A stretch of DNA of 64,000 bases from Parablautia intestinalis (GCA_003612395.1 RAYQ01000002.1:186001-250000), one strand, 5' to 3'; numbered from the stretch's first letter, positions 16,897 to 24,929 are shown. Numbers and translations are program-made. Notes: a model not told the origin generated them from the letters alone.

Positions 16897-17202
16897 ATGA
16901 AGAAGGACAAATTATTTGCACCATTTTTAATGCTATTAGCAGGAGCAGTTGTCAGTTTAATGATGTATTTTTTCCATTACAGCACCAAAGAGATGTTGCC
17001 GATTCTTCTGGCTGTACTTTTGGTTTTTTACATAGCCGGAAGCTTTATTCAAATGAAGGTAAATTCTTTTGTCAGGCAGATCAAAGAGGAGATGGCGGCT
17101 AAGGTTGCGAAAGAAGCAGAGGAAGCACAAGAGATATCTGAAAGTATGGAGGCAGGAGAAAAGGCAGCAGATGACGGGATCCAAATGGACGGAGTGACTT
17201 AA
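16897..17202 (+). CDS. Small membrane protein of the fla/che operon, function unknown
   Basis: The 101-residue product has two closely spaced membrane segments (about 9-27 and 34-52) and a charged Ala/Glu-rich tail (KEEMAAKVAKEAEEAQEISESMEAGE) that probably forms a coiled helix in the cytoplasm. I do not recognise a family. The ATG at 16897 is preferred over an upstream in-frame start at 16852, because an AAGGA stretch lies between them. It sits between cheD and the sigma-28 gene, so it is probably co-expressed with motility genes. Confidence 0.7.
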   Translation: MKKDKLFAPFLMLLAGAVVSLMMYFFHYSTKEMLPILLAVLLVFYIAGSFIQMKVNSFVRQIKEEMAAKVAKEAEEAQEISESMEAGEKAADDGIQMDGVT

Positions 17203-17227
17203 TTGACTTTAGGTGGTGGAGGTGGCA

Positions 17228-17992
17228 ATGGACGAAGCGGGAAAAAATAAGCTTTGGGAGAGTTATGAAAAAACGAAATCGCCTGAAATCAGGGAGAAGC
17301 TAATTTTGGAATATGCGCCCCTTGTAAAGCTTGTGGCAGGACGTCTTAGCATGTATCTGGGCTACAATGTGGAATATGAGGATCTTGTGAGCTATGGTAT
17401 TTTTGGCCTGATTGATGCGATTGATAAGTTTGATAGCATGAAGGCCGTAAAATTCGAAACCTATGCCAGCCTGCGTATTCGGGGAGCAATTCTGGACCAG
17501 ATCAGAAAAATGGACTGGATTCCAAGAACCATCAGGCAAAAACAAAAGAAAATAGATGCGGCGGTAAAGGAAATTGAGTCTGCCACAGGCCGTACAGCCA
17601 CAGATGAAGAAATTGCCGGGAAGCTTGGGCTCTCAGATGAGGACTATACGACATGGCAGTCCCAGATGAAGATTACCGGGGTGGTTTCTTTAAATGAGTT
17701 TATGGAATCCGGTGCCGAGATACCGACTCAGCAGACCGGACAGCATCGTTTTGATAGCCCGGAAGAGGTTATGGAAAAAGAGGAATTAAAGAAAGTACTT
17801 AATCAGGCATTAGAACTTTTGACGGAAAAGGAAAAGAAAGTTATTTTACTTTATTATTATGAGGATTTGACGCTGAAAGAAATCAGTAATGTATTGGAGG
17901 TATCCGAATCAAGGATATCCCAGCTTCATACCAGAGCACTTCAAAAAATGAAAACGAAGATGGGCAACTATATGGGAATATTCTCAGCATAA
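17228..17992 (+). CDS. fliA: RNA polymerase sigma factor for flagellar genes (FliA/SigD/WhiG type)
   Basis: A 254-residue sigma-70 family protein with regions 2, 3 and 4: YAPLVKLVAGRL, DLVSYGIFGLIDAIDKFD, RIRGAILDQIRKMDWIPRTIRQK, and the C-terminal ALELLTEKEKKVILLYYYEDLTLKEISNVLEVSESRISQLHTRALQKMK. The DWIPR segment is typical of sigma-28. It directs late flagellar and chemotaxis promoters. The ATG at 17228 follows a GGTGGAGG site; a GTG at 17213 lies in the site itself. Its position matches sigD of the Bacillus operon. Confidence 0.95.
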   Translation: MDEAGKNKLWESYEKTKSPEIREKLILEYAPLVKLVAGRLSMYLGYNVEYEDLVSYGIFGLIDAIDKFDSMKAVKFETYASLRIRGAILDQIRKMDWIPRTIRQKQKKIDAAVKEIESATGRTATDEEIAGKLGLSDEDYTTWQSQMKITGVVSLNEFMESGAEIPTQQTGQHRFDSPEEVMEKEELKKVLNQALELLTEKEKKVILLYYYEDLTLKEISNVLEVSESRISQLHTRALQKMKTKMGNYMGIFSA

Positions 17993-18047
17993 GTTACCTT
18001 TTAAGTACAGATGGAATAAAAATCTGACGGAAAGGGTATGGTATTTT

Positions 18048-18365
18048 ATGACAATTAGTCGCGTAGAGCTTCAGGGCCAGGTAACAAGAGCACAGGATTT
18101 TACTACAATTAAACATAATGAAGATAATAAAGTAACAGTGGATCAGAATAATTTCCAACAGCAGTTCGGCCGGACAGTGGAGAACAGAGTCCGCCAGGTG
18201 CGTCAGGGCGATCATGCGCAGAAAAAGGAAAAACGTTTTGACGCTAAGGACGAAGGCAACGGAAAGTATGCCGGGGATGGTGGAAAAAGGCGTAGACGGG
18301 AAGAAAAAGAAACAGATGGAAAAGTGATCCTGAAAGCACAAAGAGGTTTTGACATCAAAATCTAA
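18048..18365 (+). CDS. Charged hypothetical protein between sigma-28 and SwrB-like genes
   Basis: A 105-residue, strongly charged, hydrophilic protein. The N-terminal half (ISRVELQGQVTRAQDFTTIKHNEDNKVTVDQNN) looks ordered and the middle is Lys/Arg/Glu-rich. No membrane segment or known motif is visible. Its place in the operon suggests a motility link, but this is inference. Translation could start at 18048, where AAAGGG lies about ten bases upstream. Confidence 0.65.
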   Translation: MTISRVELQGQVTRAQDFTTIKHNEDNKVTVDQNNFQQQFGRTVENRVRQVRQGDHAQKKEKRFDAKDEGNGKYAGDGGKRRRREEKETDGKVILKAQRGFDIKI

Positions 18366-18393
18366 AAAAAGAAAAAAATATTTTTTTGCATAA

Positions 18394-18419
18394 CAAATTT
18401 GTGCTTGTACGCAAATTTG
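18394..18419 (+). repeat. AT-rich leader hairpin, copy b
   Basis: CAAATTTGTG (18394-18403) pairs with CGCAAATTTG (18410-18419), ten pairs with one G-U, loop CTTGTA. It lies 29 bases before the SwrB-like start. Its core, AAATTTGTGCTTGT, matches AAATTTATGCTTGT in copy a with one change. Confidence 0.55.
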
Positions 18420-18447
18420 CAGGGTATTGGAGGCATAGAAGTTTACT

Positions 18448-19410
18448 ATGGGAGTAATGGAAGTAGTTCTTATTTTGTTAGGAGTTGTGGCTTTTGTAAT
18501 CAGTTTTCTGATTCCGGCAGGGTCAAAGGATGATGCGGAGCAAAATGCCGGCCTGAGCGAGGATGCTGTCAGGGAGATGGTCGCAAAAGAAGCTGAAAAT
18601 GTGAAATCTACGGTCAGTGACATGGTAGATGAGACAATTACCTATGCAATTGAAAAGTCGGAGCGCGCCATGGAACGGCTAACCAATGAAAAGATAATGG
18701 CTGTCAATGAATACTCTGACACTGTGCTGGAGGAAATTAATAAAAATCATAAAGAGGTTGTATTTTTGTATGACATGCTCAATGATAAGCATGATACTTT
18801 AGTGTCAACTGTCGGTGAAGCGATCAAAAAGGAAAGCGAGATCAAACAGACGCTAACGGATGCCGAGGTAACCGCAAAAGAAGCGGAGACAAAGGCAAAT
18901 GAGATACAGAACGCTTTGGCCAGGGCGGTGGATAATACCAGAAAAGCCCTGCAGGAAGCGGCATCTGTGGACAGAGAAACTCAAGGTCCGGTATCAGCGC
19001 CTAAGACAGTGGTGGCTGAGCCGCAGGAAGAAGCGCCGGCAAACGAATTTAAGCCAATAAACGCGAAGAAGCTTGAGGTAATTAAACAGCAGGAAGAGAT
19101 ACCGGAGGAAAAGGAGACCGCTAATAAAGGAACCGGGAAGGGCAGAAGAAAGTCCAAAAATACAAAAGCTGCTCTTAAGGATATCCTGCCTGAGGGCATG
19201 ATACCGGAGACAGTGCAGGCTTTAGAGACAGAGCCGGCTATAGCACCGGAGACGCTCTCAAAGGAAGATGGAAATCCGGATACAAGAAATAGCAATGAAA
19301 AAATACTGGAGCTCCATAAAGCGGGCAAATCTGATATGACAATAGCCAAAGAGCTTGGCCTTGGCATTGGAGAAGTTAAACTGGTGATTGATTTATATGA
19401 AGGAAATTAG
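18448..19410 (+). CDS. SwrB-like membrane protein at the end of the fla/che operon
   Basis: A 320-residue protein with one N-terminal membrane helix (MEVVLILLGVVAFVISFLI), a long Glu/Lys/Ala-rich helical region (about 35-165, likely coiled coil), a disordered middle, and a C-terminal helix-turn-helix-like end (KILELHKAGKSDMTIAKELGLGIGEVKLVIDLYEGN). This layout and the place between the sigma-28 gene and rpsB match SwrB (YlxL) of Bacillus subtilis, which activates flagellar export at the C-ring. It is much longer than SwrB, so it is called SwrB-like from architecture and position only. Confidence 0.6.
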   Translation: MGVMEVVLILLGVVAFVISFLIPAGSKDDAEQNAGLSEDAVREMVAKEAENVKSTVSDMVDETITYAIEKSERAMERLTNEKIMAVNEYSDTVLEEINKNHKEVVFLYDMLNDKHDTLVSTVGEAIKKESEIKQTLTDAEVTAKEAETKANEIQNALARAVDNTRKALQEAASVDRETQGPVSAPKTVVAEPQEEAPANEFKPINAKKLEVIKQQEEIPEEKETANKGTGKGRRKSKNTKAALKDILPEGMIPETVQALETEPAIAPETLSKEDGNPDTRNSNEKILELHKAGKSDMTIAKELGLGIGEVKLVIDLYEGN

Positions 19411-19470
19411 CTGCTATGAGCGGAATTTAGAACGTGATTGGCAGCGGAAATGAAGGAACGCTGGTAAAAT

Positions 19471-20265
19471 ATGATGAACTTGAAATATTATTTGAGAGGC
19501 CTTGGAACAGGAATTGTTGTGACAGCCTTAATTATGGGAATTGCTGCCAGTGGCAAAAAGCAGGCTCTCACCGATGACGAGATCAGGGAGAGAGCAAGAG
19601 AGCTTGGCATGGTGGAAGAAAGCAATGTGCTGGCAGATACAGCGGCAGGGCAGTCGGCAAACGCGGCGGAAAAGGAGACAGACAAGTCAAATACGTCTGA
19701 GGCTTCCGCACCGCCTGAAAAGACAGCCCGGCCGGAAGGTACGCCGGAAAAAACACCTTCGGAAAAAAACGATGAAGCATCTGCAAAGGCCAGTGCCCAA
19801 AAGACAGCAGAACCATCCCCGGTAAAGACGCCTGAGCCAAAAGAAAAAACTCCTGCGCCTTCCACAAAAGAAATGACGGAGCAAGAGCCTCCTTTAACTT
19901 TAACAGAGGGAGAAGAAAATACGGCTGAAGATGCGGAGGCCATACCATCGCCATCTGATCCCGGTGCGGAAAATGCGCAGACGGCATCACCGGTACAGAC
20001 ACCGGAGCAAACACCGGCGCCTGCAGATGAAACGCCAAAAGCCGAAGCGGCTTTACAATCCGGAAACATTCAGGTTAACAGTGGTGAGAGCTCCTACACG
20101 GTGAGCGTGAAGCTTCAGGAAGCGGGCCTGGTAAGCTCGGCATCGGAGTTTGACAGATACTTATATCAGAATGGATATGATAAAAGAATCCGCACAGGGG
20201 TTTTTGAAATACCGGCAGGGGCGGATGCGGAAGAAATTGCAAAGATTATTACGAGAACAGAGTAG
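19471..20265 (+). CDS. Membrane-anchored protein with MltG/YceG-type N-terminal fold, no catalytic domain
   Basis: The 264-residue product has an N-terminal membrane helix (about 5-25), a long Pro/Glu/Thr/Ala-rich disordered part (about 45-195) and a C-terminal 65-residue unit. That unit (VKLQEAGLVSSASEFDRYLYQNGYDKRIRTGVFEIPAGADAEEIAKIIT) resembles the LysM-like part of MltG/YceG lytic transglycosylases. The MltG catalytic domain is absent. It is the last gene before the putative operon terminator. Its function is unknown; a cell-wall-facing motility or septum role is conceivable. Confidence 0.6.
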   Translation: MMNLKYYLRGLGTGIVVTALIMGIAASGKKQALTDDEIRERARELGMVEESNVLADTAAGQSANAAEKETDKSNTSEASAPPEKTARPEGTPEKTPSEKNDEASAKASAQKTAEPSPVKTPEPKEKTPAPSTKEMTEQEPPLTLTEGEENTAEDAEAIPSPSDPGAENAQTASPVQTPEQTPAPADETPKAEAALQSGNIQVNSGESSYTVSVKLQEAGLVSSASEFDRYLYQNGYDKRIRTGVFEIPAGADAEEIAKIITRTE

Positions 20266-20266
20266 G

Positions 20267-20309
20267 TAAGCTGTTATCCTTTTACAGGGGTGGCAGCTTA
20301 TATTTATTC
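20267..20309 (+). terminator. Probable terminator of the fla/che operon
   Basis: TAAGCTG (20267-20273) pairs with CAGCTTA (20294-20300), with a further CC/GG pair inside the loop, followed by the T-rich TATTTATT. The stem is short and the T-run broken. A new promoter about 80 bases on supports a transcript end here. Confidence 0.45.
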
Positions 20310-20333
20310 CCGCGAACAATGAGTGGTGCGGCG
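20303..20333 (+). repeat. TTTATTCCCGCG-type repeat, copy A
   Basis: A 31-base stretch (TTTATTCCCGCGAACAATGA and on) that matches 22687-22717 at 24 of 31 positions. A shorter match is at 29811. Each lies in a leader or gap before a gene. Confidence 0.4.
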
Positions 20334-20383
20334 AATGCAGCTCCAGGCCTTTGCCTGATTATCGGGATAGTTGACGGAACGGG

Positions 20384-20412
20384 TTGACCGGTGGTCGGGG
20401 AAATGTTATATT
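20384..20412 (+). promoter_or_regulatory. SigA-type promoter for the SCP2-domain gene
   Basis: TTGACC at 20384-20389 and TATATT at 20407-20412 are separated by exactly 17 bases. The gene start is 50 bases downstream. Confidence 0.65.
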
Positions 20413-20461
20413 AGATGTATCATAAAATTCGACTGACGGTCGACAGGATAGGAGGATGCCT

Positions 20462-20782
20462 ATGAACTTTGAAGAATTATTTGAAATGGTAAAAGAGAAA
20501 TTTACACAGCTGGATATAAGCGGCATGAAAGAACATCTGGCTTATCAATTTAATATTGAAGGAGATGCCGAAGGGATCTTTTATGTGGAGGCAAAGGAAG
20601 GCAAACTGCATGTGGAGCCATACGAATACCATGACAGGGATGTATTGTTTACCTGCAGGGCGGAGACATTGCAGAGAATAGCAGAGGGTCATTTGGATCC
20701 TATCAAGGCAGTAAGCCTTAAGATGCTTAAGGTAGATGGAGATATCGGGAAGGCGCTTAAGTTTAAGGACCTGCTAAAATAG
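20462..20782 (+). CDS. SCP2 sterol-binding domain protein
   Basis: A 106-residue single-domain protein with the SCP2-like lipid-binding pattern: FNIEGDAEGIFYVEAKEGKLHVEPYEYHDRDVLFTCRAETLQRIAEGHLDPIKAVSLKMLKVDGDIGKALKFKDLL. Such small proteins in Firmicutes are thought to bind lipids or acyl groups; the ligand is unknown. The ATG at 20462 is used because an AGGAGG site lies six bases upstream; the ATG at 20456 overlaps that site. It has its own promoter. The stop region can form a weak hairpin followed by TTTTTT. Confidence 0.8.
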   Translation: MNFEELFEMVKEKFTQLDISGMKEHLAYQFNIEGDAEGIFYVEAKEGKLHVEPYEYHDRDVLFTCRAETLQRIAEGHLDPIKAVSLKMLKVDGDIGKALKFKDLLK

Positions 20783-20825
20783 AGTCAAAGCAATTTTACT
20801 CTGCTTTTTTGCTGATGTAGTAATT

Positions 20826-21385
20826 AGCCTTATACTTTGAATACGTGATTTTCTGGCTTTGGTAAAGACTGTAATGGCCGGACGGCAATACAAAACAATA
20901 CGCTTACCAGTGCAGACAGCAGGGAATTTTCACTGTGGAGCCGACAGTAAAGTCGGGAATTGCACTTAATAAAAAGATTTCGGGCCGGGCGCCAAAAGAG
21001 AACACAATTGCAAAGCGGCGCCCTCCCGTCCGACAGATCCTCCCAATAAGTAGAGCGATAGGGGGGATATAAAGATAAGGGGCGCCATACGCACAGGCAG
21101 CCTGTCGCCAGAATGAATGGAGGAAAGCACCAGATCGGTACCGGAATCCTTTTCATCATGGAGCAGATGATAGGCGCCGATAATGAAAAGACCGCCAAAG
21201 GGCAACAACAGGATAAGCCATGGATTCTCCAAACGCAGGCTTGTTACCTTTACCATAAAAAAGAAAAACAGTGTTCCCACAATTCCAATCACAATTCCTG
21301 ATATTACAGAAAAAATAATCTATTTTACGGAACGTCTGGCACGTTGCAGATTATGCCGGAGCCTGTGCTTTATCCTGTCATCCAT
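20826..21385 (-). pseudogene. Decayed ClC-family chloride channel gene
   Basis: Read on the minus strand from 21385, the frame encodes MDDRIKHRLRHNLQRARRSVK, then an in-frame TAG stop (21320-21322). It reopens with IIFSVISGIVIGIVGTLFFFFMVKVTSLR, IIGAYHLLHDEKDSGTDLVL and the selectivity motif GREGAALQL. After that the frame is lost and a hydrophobic tail appears in another frame (ALVSVLFCIAV). An intact ClC has over 400 residues; this has about 180. Premature stop, frameshift and large deletion together indicate a dead gene. The low-coordinate limit is approximate. Confidence 0.8.
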
Positions 21386-21444
21386 CACTTCCAATACCTT
21401 CCTAATTATATTTCACAGCAGGCAGGGCTTTTTCGCCTGTATTA

Positions 21445-22455
21445 TTATAAAATGGCAACTCCTTTTCTGGTAAGCTCCTCCACTGCGGACGCAGGCCAGA
21501 GAGAAGACTGAACTTCACCGATATGCGCCTTACGCAGGAAAAACATACAAATCCTGGACTGGCCTATGCCGCCTCCGATTGTGAAAGGAAGCTCATCATT
21601 CAGGACTGCCTTTTGAAAAGGCATATCGGCGCGTTTAATGCAGCCGGCCTTTTGTAGCTGACTTGCCAGGGAGACTGCGTCTACACGGATTCCCATGGAT
21701 GAAAGCTCTAAGGCGATATCCAGAACAGGGTAATAAACTAAAATATCCGCATTCAGCATCCAATCGTCATAATCCGGCGCACGCCCGTCATGGGGAATAC
21801 CGGATGCAAGCAGATCTCCAATCTGCATAAGACATACAGCGCCCTTTTCCTTTGTAATCAGATATTCCCGCTCTTTTGGGGCGCAGTCAGGATAGAGATC
21901 TTCCAGGTCCTGGGTTGTGATAAAAAATATTTCTTCCGGCAAAATTTCCTTTATATAATCATAGCGGATGGACATATATTTTTCTGTTTTCCGCAATACT
22001 TTGTATACATTTCTCACAGTATCCTTAAGAGTGTCCATGCAGCGCTGATCCCGGGAGATGATCTTTTCCCAGTCCCACTGATCCACATAGATAGAATGGA
22101 TATTATCGGTTTCCTCGTCCCGCCTGATAGCGCTCATGTCGGTGTAGAGTCCTTCGCCCATCTGAAAACCGTATTTTTTCAGTGCGTAGCGCTTCCACTT
22201 GGCAAGAGAATGAACGATTTCCGCAGGCGCATCATCCTGCTCCTTAATGCCGAAGGACACCGGGCGTTCAATCCCGTTTAAGTTGTCGTTGAGTCCGGAG
22301 GAAGGATCTACAAATAAAGGCGCCGATACGCGCAGGAGATTTAAACGTTCTGACAAAAGATTTTGAAAAAAATCTTTTACCGTCTTAATTGCAATCTGCG
22401 TCTCATGAAGATTAAGTGCCGACTGATAACCATCGGGAATGATACATTTTTTCAT
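21445..22455 (-). CDS. asnA: Aspartate--ammonia ligase (asparagine synthetase A)
   Basis: The 336-residue protein makes asparagine from aspartate, ammonia and ATP. It has the class II tRNA-synthetase-like fold signatures: ISRDQRCMDTLKDTVRNVYKVL, and the C-terminal motif TIGGGIGQSRICMFFLRKAHIGEVQSSLW. The ATG at 22455 (MKKCIIPDGYQ) is chosen since AAAGGA lies upstream; an ATG at 22479 is also in frame. No T-box leader is visible. It runs opposite to the ribosomal genes and is a visitor in this conserved neighbourhood. Confidence 0.94.
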   Translation of the reverse strand: MKKCIIPDGYQSALNLHETQIAIKTVKDFFQNLLSERLNLLRVSAPLFVDPSSGLNDNLNGIERPVSFGIKEQDDAPAEIVHSLAKWKRYALKKYGFQMGEGLYTDMSAIRRDEETDNIHSIYVDQWDWEKIISRDQRCMDTLKDTVRNVYKVLRKTEKYMSIRYDYIKEILPEEIFFITTQDLEDLYPDCAPKEREYLITKEKGAVCLMQIGDLLASGIPHDGRAPDYDDWMLNADILVYYPVLDIALELSSMGIRVDAVSLASQLQKAGCIKRADMPFQKAVLNDELPFTIGGGIGQSRICMFFLRKAHIGEVQSSLWPASAVEELTRKGVAIL

Positions 22456-22500
22456 AAAGTTTAAATCCTTTCTTTGCATCTTTTCATTATGCCACTACCT

Positions 22501-22528
22501 ATTATAATAAATATGGGGCTTTTCGCAA
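22501..22528 (-). promoter_or_regulatory. SigA-type promoter for asnA
   Basis: On the minus strand, TTGCGA (22528-22523) and TATAAT (22506-22501) are separated by 16 bases. The asnA start is about 45 bases downstream. Confidence 0.6.
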
Positions 22529-22604
22529 GATTAAAATAAATTAAAATAAAAAAATAAATAAAAATTCAGTTGTGGGAAAGTATTGAGAAGTAACGAAAAA
22601 CAGC

Positions 22605-22633
22605 TTGCAGGCAGTTCCCCTTTATGCTATAAT
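22605..22633 (+). promoter_or_regulatory. Strong SigA-type promoter for rpsB-tsf
   Basis: TTGCAG at 22605-22610 and TATAAT at 22628-22633 with a 17-base spacer and a TG before the -10 (TGCTATAAT). The rpsB start is about 220 bases further on, so the mRNA has a long leader. Confidence 0.75.
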
Positions 22634-22639
22634 TTCTTG

Positions 22640-22858
22640 ACGTGATAATAAACACGCATATTTATTGAATGCTGGTGCTTTCCAAATTTATTTCCGCGGG
22701 CAATAAGCGGGGCGGCTTTCTAAAGACGGCTGCCAGCGGGACCGGATATTTGAAGAATGCCGTAACTATATAGACTTACGAAGGATTCAGCGTACGGTTC
22801 TGGCAGGAAGGTCTGCAGGAGAGAGGAAAATATGCGGAAGAAAAACCAAATGGAGGTA
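22640..22858 (+). promoter_or_regulatory. Long 5' leader of rpsB
   Basis: About 220 bases without a gene between the promoter and rpsB. It contains the repeat at 22687 and GC-rich segments able to pair (for example GGGGCGGC and GCTGCCAGCG). Leaders of S2 genes are sites of feedback control in some bacteria. I cannot match a known motif, so regulation is only inferred from length. Confidence 0.4.
22687..22717 (+). repeat. TTTATTTCCGCGGG-type repeat, copy B
   Basis: 31 bases matching 20303-20333 at 24 positions, and sharing AAATT-ATTTCCGCGGG with 29808-29824. It lies inside the rpsB leader. Confidence 0.45.
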
Positions 22859-22863
22859 GAATA

Positions 22864-23643
22864 ATGAGCGTTATTTCAATGAAGCAGTTGCTGGAGGCAG
22901 GTGTTCATTTCGGACATCAGACAAGAAGATGGAACCCCAAGATGGCTCCTTATATCTTCACAGAGAGAAATGGTATCCACATTATTGATCTGCAGAAGTC
23001 CGTGGGTAAGGTTGACGAGGCTTACAGGGCAGTATTTGAGATCGCTTCACAGGGGGGAACAATCCTCTTTGTGGGAACGAAAAAGCAGGCACAGGATGCT
23101 GTAAAGGCCGAGGCAGAGCGCTGCGGTATGTACTATGTAAATGAGAGATGGTTAGGCGGTATGTTAACCAACTTTAAGACCATTCAGAGCAGAATTGAGC
23201 GTTTAAGAGTAATTGAAACTATGGCAGAAGACGGCACATTTGATGTGCTTCCCAAGAAAGAAGTTATTGCTCTTAAGAAGGAATGGGAAAAGCTTGAGAA
23301 GAACTTAGGCGGTATCAAGAATATGAGCAGAATTCCGGATGCTGTTTTTGTAGTAGATCCCAAGAAAGAAAGGATCTGCGTACAGGAAGCCCATGCACTT
23401 GGCATTACTCTGATCGGCATTGGGGATACCAACTGTGATCCGGAAGAACTGGATTATATTATTCCTGGCAATGATGATGCTATCCGTGCCGTAAAACTGA
23501 TTGCTTCTAAGATGGCGGACGCTGTTATTGAGGCAAACCAGGGCGAGGAAAATATAGAGGCAGAAATGGAAGAAGCTGCAGCCGCGCAGGAAACCGCTGA
23601 ACCTAAAGATATTGAGGAAGTCGTGGCAGCAGACGCAGAATAA
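22864..23643 (+). CDS. rpsB: 30S ribosomal protein S2
   Basis: A 259-residue S2 with the family signatures [50 protein letters not shown] and [24 protein letters not shown]. It is part of the small ribosomal subunit head. An ATGGAGGTAGA site precedes the ATG. The C-terminal tail is Glu/Ala-rich, common in clostridia. It is followed by tsf. Confidence 0.98.
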   Translation: MSVISMKQLLEAGVHFGHQTRRWNPKMAPYIFTERNGIHIIDLQKSVGKVDEAYRAVFEIASQGGTILFVGTKKQAQDAVKAEAERCGMYYVNERWLGGMLTNFKTIQSRIERLRVIETMAEDGTFDVLPKKEVIALKKEWEKLEKNLGGIKNMSRIPDAVFVVDPKKERICVQEAHALGITLIGIGDTNCDPEELDYIIPGNDDAIRAVKLIASKMADAVIEANQGEENIEAEMEEAAAAQETAEPKDIEEVVAADAE

Positions 23644-23726
23644 ACAGTTTTGACATTTAAATATAACGCATTTTGCTGATGCCCGATAGGGCAGGCATGA
23701 AGGAATGCTTGGAAATGGAGGAAAAA

Positions 23727-24665
23727 ATGGCTAATATTACAGCGGCTATGGTAAAAGAGCTGAGAGAAATGACAGGAGCAGGCATGATGGATTGCAAGAA
23801 AGCTCTTGGGCAGACAGATGGAGATATGGATGCTGCGGTTGAGTTCCTTAGAAAGAACGGACAGGCAAAGGCTGAAAAGAAGGCAGGCAGGATTGCCGCA
23901 GAAGGACTTTGCAAAGTGGCTCTTAAGGATGACAAAACAGCGGCAGTGGTAGAGGTTAACTCTGAAACAGACTTTGTAGCAAAGAATGAAGAGTTTCAGA
24001 CCTTTGTAGATGCAGTTGCAAATCAGGCCGTTGAATCTGATGCGGCCGATATGGAAGCATTTATGGCGGAAAGCTGGAAACCTGACAGCTCTAAGACCGT
24101 GAAAGATGCGCTGGTTGAGAAGATCGCAAAGATTGGCGAGAACTTAAACATCAGAAGATTTGAAAAGGTAACTGCTGAAAATGGCTGTGTGGTATCTTAT
24201 GTACATGGCGGCGGAAGAATTGGTGTTATTGTTGAGGCACAGACGGATGTTGTAAATGATGGGGTTAAGGAGGCTTTGACAAATCTTGCCATGCAGGTTG
24301 CCGCTCTGTCTCCTAAGTATGTGTCTACGGCAGACGTTTCCGAAGAATATAAGGCGCACGAAAAAGAAATTCTGTTAGCACAGATTGCAAATGATCCTAA
24401 GATGGCAGGCAAGCCTGAAAAGGTAATAGAGGGCGCGGTGACAGGCCGTCTTAATAAGGAACTGAAAGAGGTTTGTCTGTTAGAGCAGATATATGTAAAG
24501 GCTGAGGATGGCAAGCAGACTGTTGCACAGTATGTAGCACAGGTCGCAAAAGAAAATAATGCGAATCTTTCCGTTAAGAAATTTGTCCGCTTTGAAACAG
24601 GCGAAGGCTTAGAGAAAAAAGTGGATGATTTTGCAGCAGAGGTTGCAGCTCAGGCAGGAATGTAA
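23727..24665 (+). CDS. tsf: Translation elongation factor Ts
   Basis: A 312-residue EF-Ts that recycles EF-Tu-GDP. The N-terminal UBA-like domain MANITAAMVKELREMTGAGMMDCKKAL and NSETDFVAKNEEF are diagnostic. The ATG at 23727 follows ATGGAGGAAAAA; the frame extends upstream to 23673 but without homology. It ends at a clear terminator, so rpsB-tsf is a two-gene unit. Confidence 0.98.
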   Translation: MANITAAMVKELREMTGAGMMDCKKALGQTDGDMDAAVEFLRKNGQAKAEKKAGRIAAEGLCKVALKDDKTAAVVEVNSETDFVAKNEEFQTFVDAVANQAVESDAADMEAFMAESWKPDSSKTVKDALVEKIAKIGENLNIRRFEKVTAENGCVVSYVHGGGRIGVIVEAQTDVVNDGVKEALTNLAMQVAALSPKYVSTADVSEEYKAHEKEILLAQIANDPKMAGKPEKVIEGAVTGRLNKELKEVCLLEQIYVKAEDGKQTVAQYVAQVAKENNANLSVKKFVRFETGEGLEKKVDDFAAEVAAQAGM

Positions 24666-24705
24666 AAAGTATACGGACGGAGTAATTGATTATCAGATTT
24701 TTAAA

Positions 24706-24736
24706 ATCGGGATTCCATAAGGAACCCCGATTTTTA
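24706..24736 (+). terminator. Rho-independent terminator after tsf
   Basis: ATCGGGATTCC pairs with GGAACCCCGAT (ten of eleven pairs, loop ATAA), followed by TTTTAT. Confidence 0.85.
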
Positions 24737-24900
24737 TAATAATAAGAAAAAAGTTAAAAAAAACCACAAAAAATGTAGATCGCAAATCTATAATTTAGTA
24801 TAATAAAACGTAGTGGGTAAACCTGACCCCTTAAACAGGATATTGCATTTAAGGCAAAGCCGTAAAAAAGCACGGGTTTTACCAGGAATTAATTTAGCTC
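24737..24900 (+). other. AT-rich intergenic stretch, no gene seen
   Basis: Between the tsf terminator and the deacetylase promoter. A TATAAT is present near 24797 but without a -35 partner. A short segment (GGCAAAGCCG) faintly recalls part of a c-di-GMP riboswitch, but the rest of that motif is lacking. Confidence 0.4.
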
Positions 24901-24929
24901 TTTCACATAGAGATATATTGTGTTACAAT
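24901..24929 (+). promoter_or_regulatory. SigA-type promoter for the deacetylase-bactofilin pair
   Basis: TTTCAC at 24901-24906, 17-base spacer, TACAAT at 24924-24929, with TG one base before the -10. Confidence 0.6.

Noticed and set aside
22456-22600. T-box leader for asnA
   Set aside because: The conserved TGGNACCGCG string and antiterminator are absent on the minus strand, and the leader is too short and AT-rich.
24797-24890. Possible c-di-GMP (GEMM) riboswitch before the deacetylase gene
   Set aside because: Short strings recall GEMM elements, but the paired stems and the tetraloop-receptor part are missing, and the best promoter lies downstream of the region.
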